Positions 18,770 to 31,074 of a DNA stretch of 64,000 bases are shown here, piece by piece. The number at the start of each line of letters is the position of its first letter. Position 1 is the stretch's first letter. The notes below the pieces were generated by a model that saw only the letters and a list, made by a program, of their open reading frames with translations, did no database searches and was not told the origin of the DNA. The stretch spans positions 1 to 64,000 of the forward strand of contig NZ_LLWH01000035.1 in NCBI RefSeq assembly GCF_001411475.1, in the 5' to 3' direction. The stretch is from Pseudomonas endophytica (GTDB taxonomy: Bacteria > Pseudomonadota > Gammaproteobacteria > Pseudomonadales > Pseudomonadaceae). Position numbers and translations under genes: made by a program.

Positions 18770-18824
18770 GCCCGTCTATGGCTCTGACGTTACGGTGAGA
18801 CCCTACTGACCCAGAGGAGAGGGC

Positions 18825-19496
18825 ATGCGCGACTACACTTGGCTGCACGAATATTGTTTGAATCGTTTTGGTTCGTCCGCCGCGCTGGAAGCTGAATTGT
18901 CCGTTCCTCGCACACCCGCGCAATTGCGCAAGATCCCCGATGATCGTTATCTGTCGACTCTGGCGCTGCGGGTATTTCGTGCGGGGCTCAAGCACAGCGT
19001 GGTAGATGCTAAATGGCCGGTATTTGAAGAGCTGTTCTTCGGCTTCAAGCCGGAAAAAGTCGTGTTGATGGGTGCTGAACACATCGAGCGCCTGATGCAA
19101 GACGCGCGGATTATTCGCCACTTGGGCAAGCTCAAAAGCGTGCCGCGTAACGCGCAGATGATCTTGGATATTGCCCACGAACACGGCAGCTTTGGCGCTT
19201 TTATTGCCGATTGGCCGGTCACCGACATCGTGGGGTTGTGGAAGTACCTAGCCAAGCACGGGAATCAATTGGGCGGGTTGTCGGCGCCACGCTTTTTGCG
19301 CATGGTCGGCAAAGACACCTTTGTACCGAGCGATGACGTGGTCGCCGCGCTCAACGCGCAAAAGCTGGTGGACAAGGCGCCGACCAGCTTGCGGGATTTG
19401 GCGATCGTGCAAAACGCGTTCAACCAATGGCACGCTGAAAGCGGCCGCCCTCTGTGCCAGTTGTCACAGATGCTGGCGTTTACGGTTAACCATTAA
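18825..19496 (+). CDS. DNA-3-methyladenine glycosylase I family protein
   Basis: 223-aa soluble protein that I recognise as the Pseudomonas member annotated in the Tag / Adenine_glyco family, which removes alkylated adenine from DNA. The alkyladenine role is inferred from family resemblance; the zinc ligands known from E. coli Tag are not obvious here, so the substrate could differ. GAGGAGAGGG is directly ahead of the ATG. Confidence 0.65.
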   Translation: MRDYTWLHEYCLNRFGSSAALEAELSVPRTPAQLRKIPDDRYLSTLALRVFRAGLKHSVVDAKWPVFEELFFGFKPEKVVLMGAEHIERLMQDARIIRHLGKLKSVPRNAQMILDIAHEHGSFGAFIADWPVTDIVGLWKYLAKHGNQLGGLSAPRFLRMVGKDTFVPSDDVVAALNAQKLVDKAPTSLRDLAIVQNAFNQWHAESGRPLCQLSQMLAFTVNH

Positions 19497-19505
19497 GCGC
19501 TGTTG

Positions 19506-19545
19506 CAGGTTGCGATCTCTTAGCCGATCAAGCGGTCGCAACCTG
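19506..19545. terminator. Terminator-like hairpin between convergent genes
   Basis: CAGGTTGCGA (19506-19515) and TCGCAACCTG (19536-19545) pair perfectly over 10 bp with a 20-base loop. There is no U-tract, so it may instead be a decayed REP element. Confidence 0.4.
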
Positions 19546-19549
19546 TGCA

Positions 19550-20905
<1,356 letters not shown>

Positions 20906-21022
20906 GAGCGGGTCGCTTCTTGCGTAAGGTGGCGGGTATTCTACTCGTCTCACTGGCGGGTCTGAACCGTGTGCGGTCATTGGTCGCCTGTAAAGTTGGT
21001 TTTTATCGAGAAGGAACAGTAC

Positions 21023-21484
21023 ATGTTGAAGCGACTTTTGGCGGCGGCAGGCGTGGCCGCTACCTTATTACTCGCCGGTTGCGGAAATGATTACGGGGTC
21101 GATCAACATGCAGAAAAGGTCGCTTCCGAGCGTCTAGACAAGCACTGGAAGGTGGTTAACTACTGGGCCGAGTGGTGCGGGCCGTGCCGGGTTGAAATCC
21201 CCGAACTCAACGCGCTGGAAACACAATTGCAGGCACAGTCGGTTGAGTTGTTCGGTGTGAACTATGACGGTTTGCAGGGCAAAGAGCTCAGCGATGCGAG
21301 CAATGCCATGGGTATTACCTTTACGGTCTTGGCCCAAGACCCGGCGGATATCTTTGACCTGCCACGCAGTGAAGCGCTGCCGGTAACCTACATCATTGAT
21401 GACAACGGTAAGGTGCGGGCGCAAATGCTCGGTGAACAGACAGCAGAGGGGATCTTGGCCAAGCTCAAAGACTTGAAGGGGTAG
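21023..21484 (+). CDS. TlpA-like thiol:disulfide lipoprotein
   Basis: 153-aa thioredoxin-fold protein with a lipoprotein signal (LLLAGC, Cys about 17-18) and a WCGPC active site. It is therefore expected to be a membrane-anchored reductase facing the periplasm, of the TlpA/ResA kind. A cis-proline motif (ALPVTYIID) is present. The ATG at 21023 follows GAAGGAAC; the frame upstream lacks a ribosome site. Its thiol partner is unknown. Confidence 0.88.
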   Translation: MLKRLLAAAGVAATLLLAGCGNDYGVDQHAEKVASERLDKHWKVVNYWAEWCGPCRVEIPELNALETQLQAQSVELFGVNYDGLQGKELSDASNAMGITFTVLAQDPADIFDLPRSEALPVTYIIDDNGKVRAQMLGEQTAEGILAKLKDLKG

Positions 21485-21496
21485 TCAACGACTGCC

Positions 21497-21524
21497 CCCG
21501 TAGCAGCTCGTTAGCTGCTACGGG
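21497..21524. terminator. Perfect 12-bp hairpin between convergent genes
   Basis: CCCGTAGCAGCT (21497-21508), loop CGTT, and AGCTGCTACGGG (21513-21524). It sits 12 bases after the TlpA-like stop and 8 before the META gene end. There is no U-tract. Confidence 0.55.
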
Positions 21525-21531
21525 ACATTGA

Positions 21532-21936
21532 TTAGCTGTCTTCGGGCCAAAGCCGCAGGGGCTGGCCTTCGGCAGGCCAAAAACGCACTTGCTCAATCGG
21601 CGAAATGTCCCAACGTTGTACCGTCTGCAAGGTTTTGAAAAACCGTTGCTCTTGTTCCATCAACGCGGGGGCGCACGCTTTGCGAGTACTACCTATGGCA
21701 CCAAAGGTCAGCGTGTCACCGTCCAAGGTGTACGGTGCGAACCAATGGTTACAGCCGCCGTTGCCATAGGCCCGGCCAGCGTCGTCGAAGGTTACGGTCA
21801 AGTGGCTGTAGTCCATCAACGGGCGCTCACCAATCCACTCCACCACGTACGCATGATTGCGCTGCAACTGCGGCGAGTGGCCTGCGCAGCCCACTAAGCT
21901 GGCGCCCAGTAATGCCAGCAGGATTACGCGCTTCAT
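21532..21936 (-). CDS. META domain lipoprotein
   Basis: 134-aa lipoprotein (LVGCAG lipobox) with a META/HslJ-like core: a GNGGCNHW motif, a second cysteine in ACAPALMEQEQRFF, and the ending pattern of the domain. META domains occur in the heat-shock protein HslJ and in outer membrane proteins; the exact role is unknown. The start at 21936 overlaps the stop of the upstream 145-aa gene by 4 bases (ATGA), so the pair is translationally coupled. Confidence 0.8.
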   Translation of the reverse strand: MKRVILLALLGASLVGCAGHSPQLQRNHAYVVEWIGERPLMDYSHLTVTFDDAGRAYGNGGCNHWFAPYTLDGDTLTFGAIGSTRKACAPALMEQEQRFFKTLQTVQRWDISPIEQVRFWPAEGQPLRLWPEDS

Positions 21937-22370
21937 ACCGCTGCCTTTTGGCACTGTGGGCACAGGTGCTTGCTGCCCTCAGTGCTCCAGCCCAGCTCGG
22001 CAATCCGTGCGCTGGCCGCGGGTTTCTGGGCTTTGACACCCTGTTTGGCATCGACCGCGAACTCGAATTTCAGCGTTTTGGCACAACCGTCACAGTTGAC
22101 TTGCCACTCATGAATCGCCAACTCACCAAACACTGGGCCATGGGCCACAGCCACCCACTGAGCGCGAGGGTTGATCAGGTGACGAACTTTTTCGACGGTC
22201 AGGCGCATGGACAAGTCCTTGCTGCCTTTGAGGGTCACAACCAGAACATCGTCGTTTTGAATCGAGCCGCCATTGCCTGTCACTTGATAACGGCCAGGCA
22301 TCAGGGCGCGGCACTCGATCAAGGTGTGCTGAGGGCTAAGCAGGTTGTAGCGGAAATCGTGTTCGACCAT
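21933..22370 (-). CDS. Conserved hypothetical protein with C-terminal zinc-ribbon-like cysteines
   Basis: 145-aa cytoplasmic protein I cannot assign. It carries CDGC (about 93-96) and a C-terminal CPQC, spaced as in a four-cysteine zinc ribbon, with an N-terminal beta-rich part. It ends in ATGA overlapping the META lipoprotein start. GGAGGA-like sequence precedes the start at 22370. It is about 28 bases from the end of ldhA, so it may be cotranscribed with it. Confidence 0.7.
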   Translation of the reverse strand: MVEHDFRYNLLSPQHTLIECRALMPGRYQVTGNGGSIQNDDVLVVTLKGSKDLSMRLTVEKVRHLINPRAQWVAVAHGPVFGELAIHEWQVNCDGCAKTLKFEFAVDAKQGVKAQKPAASARIAELGWSTEGSKHLCPQCQKAAV

Positions 22371-22397
22371 GGGTCCTCCAAATGGGCCGCTATGCTA

Positions 22398-23387
22398 TCA
22401 ATCTTCGATCAGGTTTTGTGGCGCGCCTTTGCGCCAAGCAGCGATATTGTTCAGGGTGGTGCTGGCAATCGCATTCAACGCTTCGCGGGTCAGAAAAGCC
22501 TGATGCGCGGTAATAATCACATTGGGGAAGGTCAGCAGGCGTGCCAGCACGTCGTCTTGCAAGGGCAGGTCGGAGCGGTCTTCAAAGAACAATTGGGCTT
22601 CTTCTTCGTACACATCTAGCCCCAAATAACCCAATTGGCCGCTCTTGAGCGCTTCGATTAAGGCCGGGGTATCGACCAATGCTCCGCGCCCGGTGTTGAT
22701 CAGCATGGCGCCGTGTTGCAGGGTGGCCAGGGACTGGCTGTTGATCAGGTGTTTATTGTCAGCGGTCAGCGGGCAATGCAGGCTGATGATCTGTGAGCTG
22801 GCCAGTAGCGCTGGCAGGCTTACGTACTGCGCGCCCAGCGCGACCAGTTCGGGGTTGGGGTAGGGGTCGTAGCACTGCAATTGGCAGCCAAAGCCGGCCA
22901 TGATCTTACCGAAGGTCGCGCCGATCTGGCCGGTGCCGACAACCCCAACGGTTTTGCCCACCAGATCAAAACCGGTCAAACCGTGCAAAGTGAAGTCGCC
23001 TTCGCGGGTGCGGTTGTAGGCCCGGTGCAGGCGGCGGTTGAGCGCCAGAATCAACGCCACGGCGTGCTCAGCCACGGCGTGCGGCGAGTAGGCCGGCACG
23101 CGTACCACGCTCAAGCCCAAGCGTTTGGCTGCGGCTAGATCAATATGGTTGTAACCGGCAGAGCGCAAGGCGATTAGGCGGGTTCCACCGCCAGCCAGTT
23201 GCTCAAGCACCGGGGCGCTCAAGTCATCATTGATAAAAGGGCAGACCACGTCATAGCCATGCGCCAGCGCTGCGGTGTCGAAGCTCAAGCGCGCAGGCTG
23301 AAAGTGCAGCTCAAGGTCTTCGGGCTGTGGGGCGGCCAAGAAGCTTTCGCTGTCGTAGGTCTGGCTGCTGAAAAGAAGGATGCGCAT
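22398..23387 (-). CDS. ldhA: D-lactate dehydrogenase (D-2-hydroxyacid dehydrogenase)
   Basis: 329-aa NAD-dependent enzyme interconverting pyruvate and D-lactate. It has the Rossmann motif GVVGTGQIG (about 149-157) and the catalytic Arg, Glu and His in the family contexts NTGRGALVD, LDVYEEE and TAHQAFLT. The order ldhA next to gacS is conserved in pseudomonads. It supports redox balance at low oxygen. Confidence 0.92.
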   Translation of the reverse strand: MRILLFSSQTYDSESFLAAPQPEDLELHFQPARLSFDTAALAHGYDVVCPFINDDLSAPVLEQLAGGGTRLIALRSAGYNHIDLAAAKRLGLSVVRVPAYSPHAVAEHAVALILALNRRLHRAYNRTREGDFTLHGLTGFDLVGKTVGVVGTGQIGATFGKIMAGFGCQLQCYDPYPNPELVALGAQYVSLPALLASSQIISLHCPLTADNKHLINSQSLATLQHGAMLINTGRGALVDTPALIEALKSGQLGYLGLDVYEEEAQLFFEDRSDLPLQDDVLARLLTFPNVIITAHQAFLTREALNAIASTTLNNIAAWRKGAPQNLIED

Positions 23388-23432
23388 CTGTTCTTCCTTG
23401 AGTGTTGGGTTAAACCTGACGGGTGGTCTAGG

Positions 23433-26198
<2,766 letters not shown>

Positions 26199-26408
26199 AC
26201 AACTCTCCGGCCGAGCATTTTTAAAAGCATTCCTGTGCAGTTAGGTATAGATCAGCTCGCAGTGTAGCCATTTGATACAAGGCAAACCTTTGTAAATTTA
26301 GCGTGTAGGCGCCTAGGGCTTACTAATCAGCCGTGCAGCGGCCTTGTCTGTTGCTCGTGCAGGCTCAATCTTTAATAATCGGCGACTGAGAATGACTTGC
26401 AGACGCTA

Positions 26409-27125
26409 ATGAATCACGTAATCGCTCAACCCCCGCGCCTTTTGGCCATTGAAGATGACCCCATTTTGGGTGCCTATTTGCATGAGCAATTGGCGCGCAG
26501 CGGGTTTGAGGTGGTGTGGTGCCAAAATGGTCAAGAAGGTTTGAGCCGCGCCACCCATGAGCCTTTTGATGTGGTGCTGATGGACATTCTGCTACCGGGC
26601 ATGAACGGCTTGCAGGTGCTCACGCAGTTGCGTCAAACCCATGCGTTGCCGGTTATTTTGATGTCGGCGTTGGGGGCTGAAGCTGACCGTATTAGCGGGT
26701 TTCAGTTGGGCGCCGATGACTACTTGCCCAAGCCTTTCAGCATGGCGGAGTTAAGCGTACGGATTCAGGCCATCTTGCGCCGGGTGGCGCTGGATCGCAT
26801 GTCGCCACCGGCTCCAGCATTGGTCGAGGGCGCGCTGATATTCGATGACAGCGTTGGGGACGTGCGCTATGGCCAGCAATGGGCCGGGCTGACGCGCAGC
26901 GAATACCGCTTGCTCGACACCCTGCAACGCAACACAGATGAAGTGTTGAGTAAGGCGTTTCTCTATCAACAGGTCTTACAACGCGGCTACTCGGCTCATG
27001 ACCGCAGTTTAGACATGCACATCAGCCAAATCCGGCGCAAGCTCAAGGCCATTGGCTATCACGAGCGAACCGTGCGCACGGTGTGGGGCAAGGGCTATGT
27101 TTTGAGCGAAAACGATGCGTCCTAA
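26409..27125 (+). CDS. OmpR-family response regulator (PirR-position)
   Basis: 238-aa regulator with acidic E/D pair (AIEDDP), phospho-acceptor in VVLMDILLPGM, conserved Lys in LPKPFSMAEL, and a winged-helix C-terminus (SLDMHISQIRRKLK). Its place beside gacS matches P. aeruginosa PirR, regulator of the ferric-enterobactin receptor gene pirA, but no receptor gene follows here, so the target is open. The ATG at 26409 has a weak ribosome site; TTG at 26397 behind GAG is an alternative. Overlaps the kinase gene by 11 bases. Confidence 0.85.
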   Translation: MNHVIAQPPRLLAIEDDPILGAYLHEQLARSGFEVVWCQNGQEGLSRATHEPFDVVLMDILLPGMNGLQVLTQLRQTHALPVILMSALGAEADRISGFQLGADDYLPKPFSMAELSVRIQAILRRVALDRMSPPAPALVEGALIFDDSVGDVRYGQQWAGLTRSEYRLLDTLQRNTDEVLSKAFLYQQVLQRGYSAHDRSLDMHISQIRRKLKAIGYHERTVRTVWGKGYVLSENDAS

Positions 27126-28482
27126 GCTGCCTAGCAAGCACTCGGTGTTTTGGAAGCTGGCGTGTTTGCTGGTGGCTTTTTGTTTGCTGATGATATGGCT
27201 CAGTTGGTCCTGGGGGCGGTACATGGACAAACGCACTGGCTATTTAAGCGATGAGGCCAAGAGCACGTTGATCCGTTACGCCGCCCAAGCCGAGCAAGCT
27301 TGGAATCAGGGCCAACAAGTGGGTGTCGATCAATGGTTGCAAACCGTTGGGAAAACCGAACATGGCTGGGTGGGCGTGGTCGGCCAAGACTTACAGGCGC
27401 TGAGCAGCTACCCGTTGAATGAACTCGAAGCCCAGCGCATGACCTTTCTGCGCGGGTTGGATTGGCCCATCAGCCACGTCAATCGAACGCGTCCTTGGCT
27501 CAAAGTGCCATTTCCTAAAGACCCCTCAGCCGGTTACTTAGTCATAGAGCTGCCGCAGCGTTACATGCCAGGGCGTTCGCAGTTAGTGTGGCGCATCCTG
27601 ATCAATGGGGTGATCCCGGGTCTAATCACGCTGCTGCTGTGCGTGGGGCTTTACCGTTTACTGATTGTGCCGCTGAACCAGTTGCGAGAGCAGGCCAATG
27701 CTTGGCGCGCAGACCAGTTGGGCGTCCGGCTGTCGAGCCAGACCACCAGCCGTCAGGACGAATTGGGCGAGTTGGGCCGTGCGTTCGATCAAATGTCTGA
27801 GCGTCTGCAAAGCACGGTCAGCCAACAGCAACAACTCCTGCGCGACCTGTCCCATGAGCTGCGTACGCCGTTGAGCCGCTTGCGCGTCGCGTGTGACAGC
27901 GAGCAAAGCGTTGAAGCCCTGCGCGAGCGTTTGAGCCGTGAAGTCGACGGCATGCAGCGCCTGGTAGAAGACACCTTACAACTGGCCTGGCTGGATGCGG
28001 AGCGCGGGCCACTGCCGATGGAAAGGATTCAGATTCTGGCGTTGTGGGAGATGCTGACCGAAAATGCGCGCTTTGAAAGTGGCTGGTCGGAGTCACGCTT
28101 ACCGTGCGGCGTTGAGGCCGACTGCTGGGTCAACGGCCACCTCAACAGCTTGGCGCAGGCGTTGGAGAATATTCTGCGCAATGCCATTCGCCACTCTCCA
28201 GCCGATGGCATCGTCAGCCTAAATGGTCAGCGCGAAGGTGATGAATGGCACTTATGGCTTGACGATCAAGGTGGGGGTGTTGCCCCTCAAGCGCTGGAAC
28301 GGATCTTTGCGCCGTTTATCCGCCTTGACGGCTCGCGCCCGGGGGATGGCGGATTTGGCCTTGGTCTGAGCATCGCGCGTAATGCCTTGCGCGTGCAGGG
28401 TGGCAGCTTATGGGCGCAAAACACCGAGCACGGTTTGCGCGTCCATCTGCGGCTGCCTTGCGCAGAGCAACCTAATCGCTAG
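27115..28482 (+). CDS. Sensor histidine kinase (PirS-position)
   Basis: 455-aa inner-membrane kinase paired with the preceding regulator. TM1 is at about 13-33, a periplasmic domain at 34-157, TM2 at about 158-184, then HAMP and H247 in RDLSHELRTPLSRL. The ATPase motifs LENILRNAIRHS, DDQGGGV and GGFGLGLSIA are present. The signal is unknown; orthologue position suggests PirS, but pirA is absent downstream. Confidence 0.87.
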   Translation: MRPKLPSKHSVFWKLACLLVAFCLLMIWLSWSWGRYMDKRTGYLSDEAKSTLIRYAAQAEQAWNQGQQVGVDQWLQTVGKTEHGWVGVVGQDLQALSSYPLNELEAQRMTFLRGLDWPISHVNRTRPWLKVPFPKDPSAGYLVIELPQRYMPGRSQLVWRILINGVIPGLITLLLCVGLYRLLIVPLNQLREQANAWRADQLGVRLSSQTTSRQDELGELGRAFDQMSERLQSTVSQQQQLLRDLSHELRTPLSRLRVACDSEQSVEALRERLSREVDGMQRLVEDTLQLAWLDAERGPLPMERIQILALWEMLTENARFESGWSESRLPCGVEADCWVNGHLNSLAQALENILRNAIRHSPADGIVSLNGQREGDEWHLWLDDQGGGVAPQALERIFAPFIRLDGSRPGDGGFGLGLSIARNALRVQGGSLWAQNTEHGLRVHLRLPCAEQPNR

Positions 28483-28503
28483 GGGTTGCTGTAGGTTAAA
28501 AGC

Positions 28504-28570
28504 AAAAGATCGCAGCCTTCGGCAGCTCCTACGCAGCCACGATCAAACCTAGCCCGCAGGCTGCGATCTT
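28504..28570. repeat. REPIN-like inverted REP pair
   Basis: GATCGCAGCCTTCGGCAGCT and, inverted, CCGCAGGCTGCGATC, about 20 bases apart, lie between the kinase gene and cysM. They belong to the same family as the 14715 element, with arms facing the opposite way. Confidence 0.75.
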
Positions 28571-28713
28571 TACATTCAAAAAACAGAGCCTACGCAAAGC
28601 AGGCTAGGCTTGCCTTATAGCTTTTAGCCATAAGCTTTGTTCTTTGCGTGATATGGGCTGTCGGCGTTTGTCGGTATGATGTGCGCCCCCGCGGTCTGGA
28701 TTGCGAATACGCC

Positions 28714-29616
28714 ATGACATTGCAGTACCCCACTATTGCCGATTGCATCGGTAACACCCCGCTGGTGCGCGTGCAGCGCCTTGCCGGGAACACGACTAAC
28801 ACCTTATTGCTCAAGCTCGAAGGGAATAACCCGGCAGGCTCAGTCAAGGATCGCCCCGCGTTGTCGATGATTACCCGCGCTGAATTGCGTGGGCAGATCC
28901 AGTCGGGCGATACCTTGATCGAAGCCACCTCGGGCAACACCGGTATTGCGTTGGCAATGGCCGCTGCGATCAAGGGTTACAAGATGCTCCTGATCATGCC
29001 TGACAATTCGAGCGCTGAGCGCAAAGCGGCCATGACCGCTTATGGCGCCGAGCTGATCCTGGTCAGTCAAGAAGAGGGCATGGAAGGTGCTCGTGACTTG
29101 GCCGATAAGCTTCAGGCCGAAGGTCGTGGCAAAGTGCTCGACCAGTTCGCCAACGGTGATAACCCAGAGGCCCATTACACGTCCACGGGCCCAGAAATCT
29201 GGCGCCAGACCCAAGGTACGGTTACCCACTTCGTCAGTTCGATGGGCACCACGGGTACCATCATGGGGGTTTCGCGATACCTCAAAGAGCAAAACCCAGC
29301 GGTGCAGATCGTCGGTTTGCAACCGATGGAAGGCGCTGCCATCCCTGGTATTCGTCGCTGGCCAGTTGAGTACCTACCAAAAATCTATCAAGCCGAGCGT
29401 GTTGATCGGATTGTCGACATGGCTCAGCAAGAAGCTGAAGACGTGATGCGCCGTCTGGCTCGCGAAGAAGGTATTTTTTGCGGCGTGTCATCAGGCGGTG
29501 CAGTAGCCGCTATGTTGCGCCTGTCTCAAGAAGTAGAAAACGCCGTGATTGTCGGCATCATTTGCGACCGTGGCGACCGTTACTTATCGACTGGCATTTA
29601 CGATGCGCCCAACTAA
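28714..29616 (+). CDS. cysM: Cysteine synthase B
   Basis: Makes cysteine from O-acetylserine and sulfide or thiosulfate. 300 aa, PLP-dependent. The PLP lysine is K45 in [14 protein letters not shown] binds substrate and GTTGTI the phosphate. [14 protein letters not shown] is the CysM rather than CysK form. The ATG at 28714 ([18 protein letters not shown]) fits the family N-terminus. Its stop overlaps the rlmD start by one base (TAATG). Confidence 0.95.
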   Translation: MTLQYPTIADCIGNTPLVRVQRLAGNTTNTLLLKLEGNNPAGSVKDRPALSMITRAELRGQIQSGDTLIEATSGNTGIALAMAAAIKGYKMLLIMPDNSSAERKAAMTAYGAELILVSQEEGMEGARDLADKLQAEGRGKVLDQFANGDNPEAHYTSTGPEIWRQTQGTVTHFVSSMGTTGTIMGVSRYLKEQNPAVQIVGLQPMEGAAIPGIRRWPVEYLPKIYQAERVDRIVDMAQQEAEDVMRRLAREEGIFCGVSSGGAVAAMLRLSQEVENAVIVGIICDRGDRYLSTGIYDAPN

Positions 29617-30968
29617 TGGCTAAGCAAGAGAGAGGGCTGCGCTTCCAGCCCACTGGCGGCACCAAAACGCCGCAAGTACCGACGGGTAAAAAGCAGCGTT
29701 TGAGTATTGAACGCTTAGCCAATGACGGCCGCGGTATTGCCTTTTTACAAGGCCGTACCTGGTTTGTGTCGGGGGCTTTGGCCGGTGAAGACGTCGAAGC
29801 CCGTGTATTGGGTGCCCACGGCAAAGTGGTTGAGGCCCGCACTGAGCGGGTATTCACTGCCAACGCCAGTCGTCGCGAGCCGCCCTGTGTGCATGCAGGC
29901 AAGTGCGGCGGGTGCAGCCTGCAACATCTGCCTCACGACGAGCAGCTTGCACTGAAACAGCGCATGCTCGCCGAGCAACTGACCCGCGTCGCCGGTGTTG
30001 AGCCTGACGAATGGGCACCGCCGTTGACCGGGCCAGAGTTTGGCTACCGTCGTCGGGCGCGTATTGCGGTGCGCTGGGATGCCCGGGCCAAGCGCTTAGA
30101 TGTCGGGTTTCGTGCAGCGGGCAGCCAAGACATCGTGGCCATCGACCACTGTTTGGTTCTGGTACAGGCTTTGCAACCTATCATGAGCGGTTTGCCGAGC
30201 ATGCTGCGCCAGTTGAGCAATCCGAAAGCCTTAGGGCATGTCGAACTGTTCAGCGGTTCGGCAAATGCTGTGTTGCTGCGCCATATGGCGCCGCTTAACG
30301 ACACTGACGTGCAGGTTTTAAAGGATTTTTGCTCCACCCATCAGGCTCAATTGTGGCTTCATGGCGACGCCGAGCCACAGCCGGTCGATTTGACGCAGAC
30401 CTTGGGCTACCGTTTACAGCAATGGGATCTGGAATTAGCGTATCGGCCGGGTGACTTTGTTCAAGTCAACGCCGGGGTTAACGAAGCCATGGTCGCACAA
30501 GCGCTAGAGTGGCTGGCGCCGCAGGCTGACGAACGGGTTCTTGACTTGTTCTGCGGGCTGGGTAATTTCGCATTGCCACTGGCGCGTCAAGTGCGCGAGG
30601 TGGTGGCCGTCGAAGGGGTTAAGACGATGGTCGAACGTGCCGCGCAAAACGCGGCCAGTAACAAGCTGCATAATGCAGCGTTTTTTCAGGCCGATCTGTC
30701 GCAGCCTTTAGTGGACGCGACGTGGGCCAAACAGGGCTTTGCCGCTGTACTCTTAGACCCGCCGCGCGATGGCGCCTTCGAGGTAGTGCGCAAGCTCTCG
30801 GGCCTAGGGGCCAAACGTTTGGTGTACGTGTCGTGTAACCCGGCTACGCTGGCTCGCGACACGGTTGAATTGATGAAACAGGGATATCGGTTAAAACGTG
30901 CCGGAATCCTCGATATGTTCCCGCAAACCGCGCATGTCGAGGCGATGGCGTTATTTGAAGCAGATTAG
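29616..30968 (+). CDS. rlmD: 23S rRNA (uracil-1939-C5) methyltransferase RlmD
   Basis: Methylates U1939 of 23S rRNA using SAM. 450 aa: an N-terminal TRAM-like basic domain, cluster cysteines C91, C97 and C100 for [4Fe-4S], SAM motif [15 protein letters not shown], and catalytic C407 in [10 protein letters not shown]. The ATG at 29616 overlaps the cysM stop, so the genes form an operon; the longer upstream frame runs inside cysM and is rejected. Confidence 0.95.
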   Translation: MAKQERGLRFQPTGGTKTPQVPTGKKQRLSIERLANDGRGIAFLQGRTWFVSGALAGEDVEARVLGAHGKVVEARTERVFTANASRREPPCVHAGKCGGCSLQHLPHDEQLALKQRMLAEQLTRVAGVEPDEWAPPLTGPEFGYRRRARIAVRWDARAKRLDVGFRAAGSQDIVAIDHCLVLVQALQPIMSGLPSMLRQLSNPKALGHVELFSGSANAVLLRHMAPLNDTDVQVLKDFCSTHQAQLWLHGDAEPQPVDLTQTLGYRLQQWDLELAYRPGDFVQVNAGVNEAMVAQALEWLAPQADERVLDLFCGLGNFALPLARQVREVVAVEGVKTMVERAAQNAASNKLHNAAFFQADLSQPLVDATWAKQGFAAVLLDPPRDGAFEVVRKLSGLGAKRLVYVSCNPATLARDTVELMKQGYRLKRAGILDMFPQTAHVEAMALFEAD

Positions 30969-31074
30969 GTTCGACGGGCCCGCAACCACATGCCGCTTGA
31001 CCCCGGAGCGTGTGGTTGGGATTCGGGTCGGTATATCGGTGCATTGAACGTGCCCCGTAGGGAAGGTAAGCAAG

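Noticed and set aside
21735-22619. 294-codon plus-strand frame
   Set aside because: Antisense to three identified genes; composition is that of a shadow frame.
30983-31018. Inverted repeat CAACCACA / TGTGGTTG between rlmD and relA
   Set aside because: 20-base loop and no U-tract; too weak to call a terminator or regulator.
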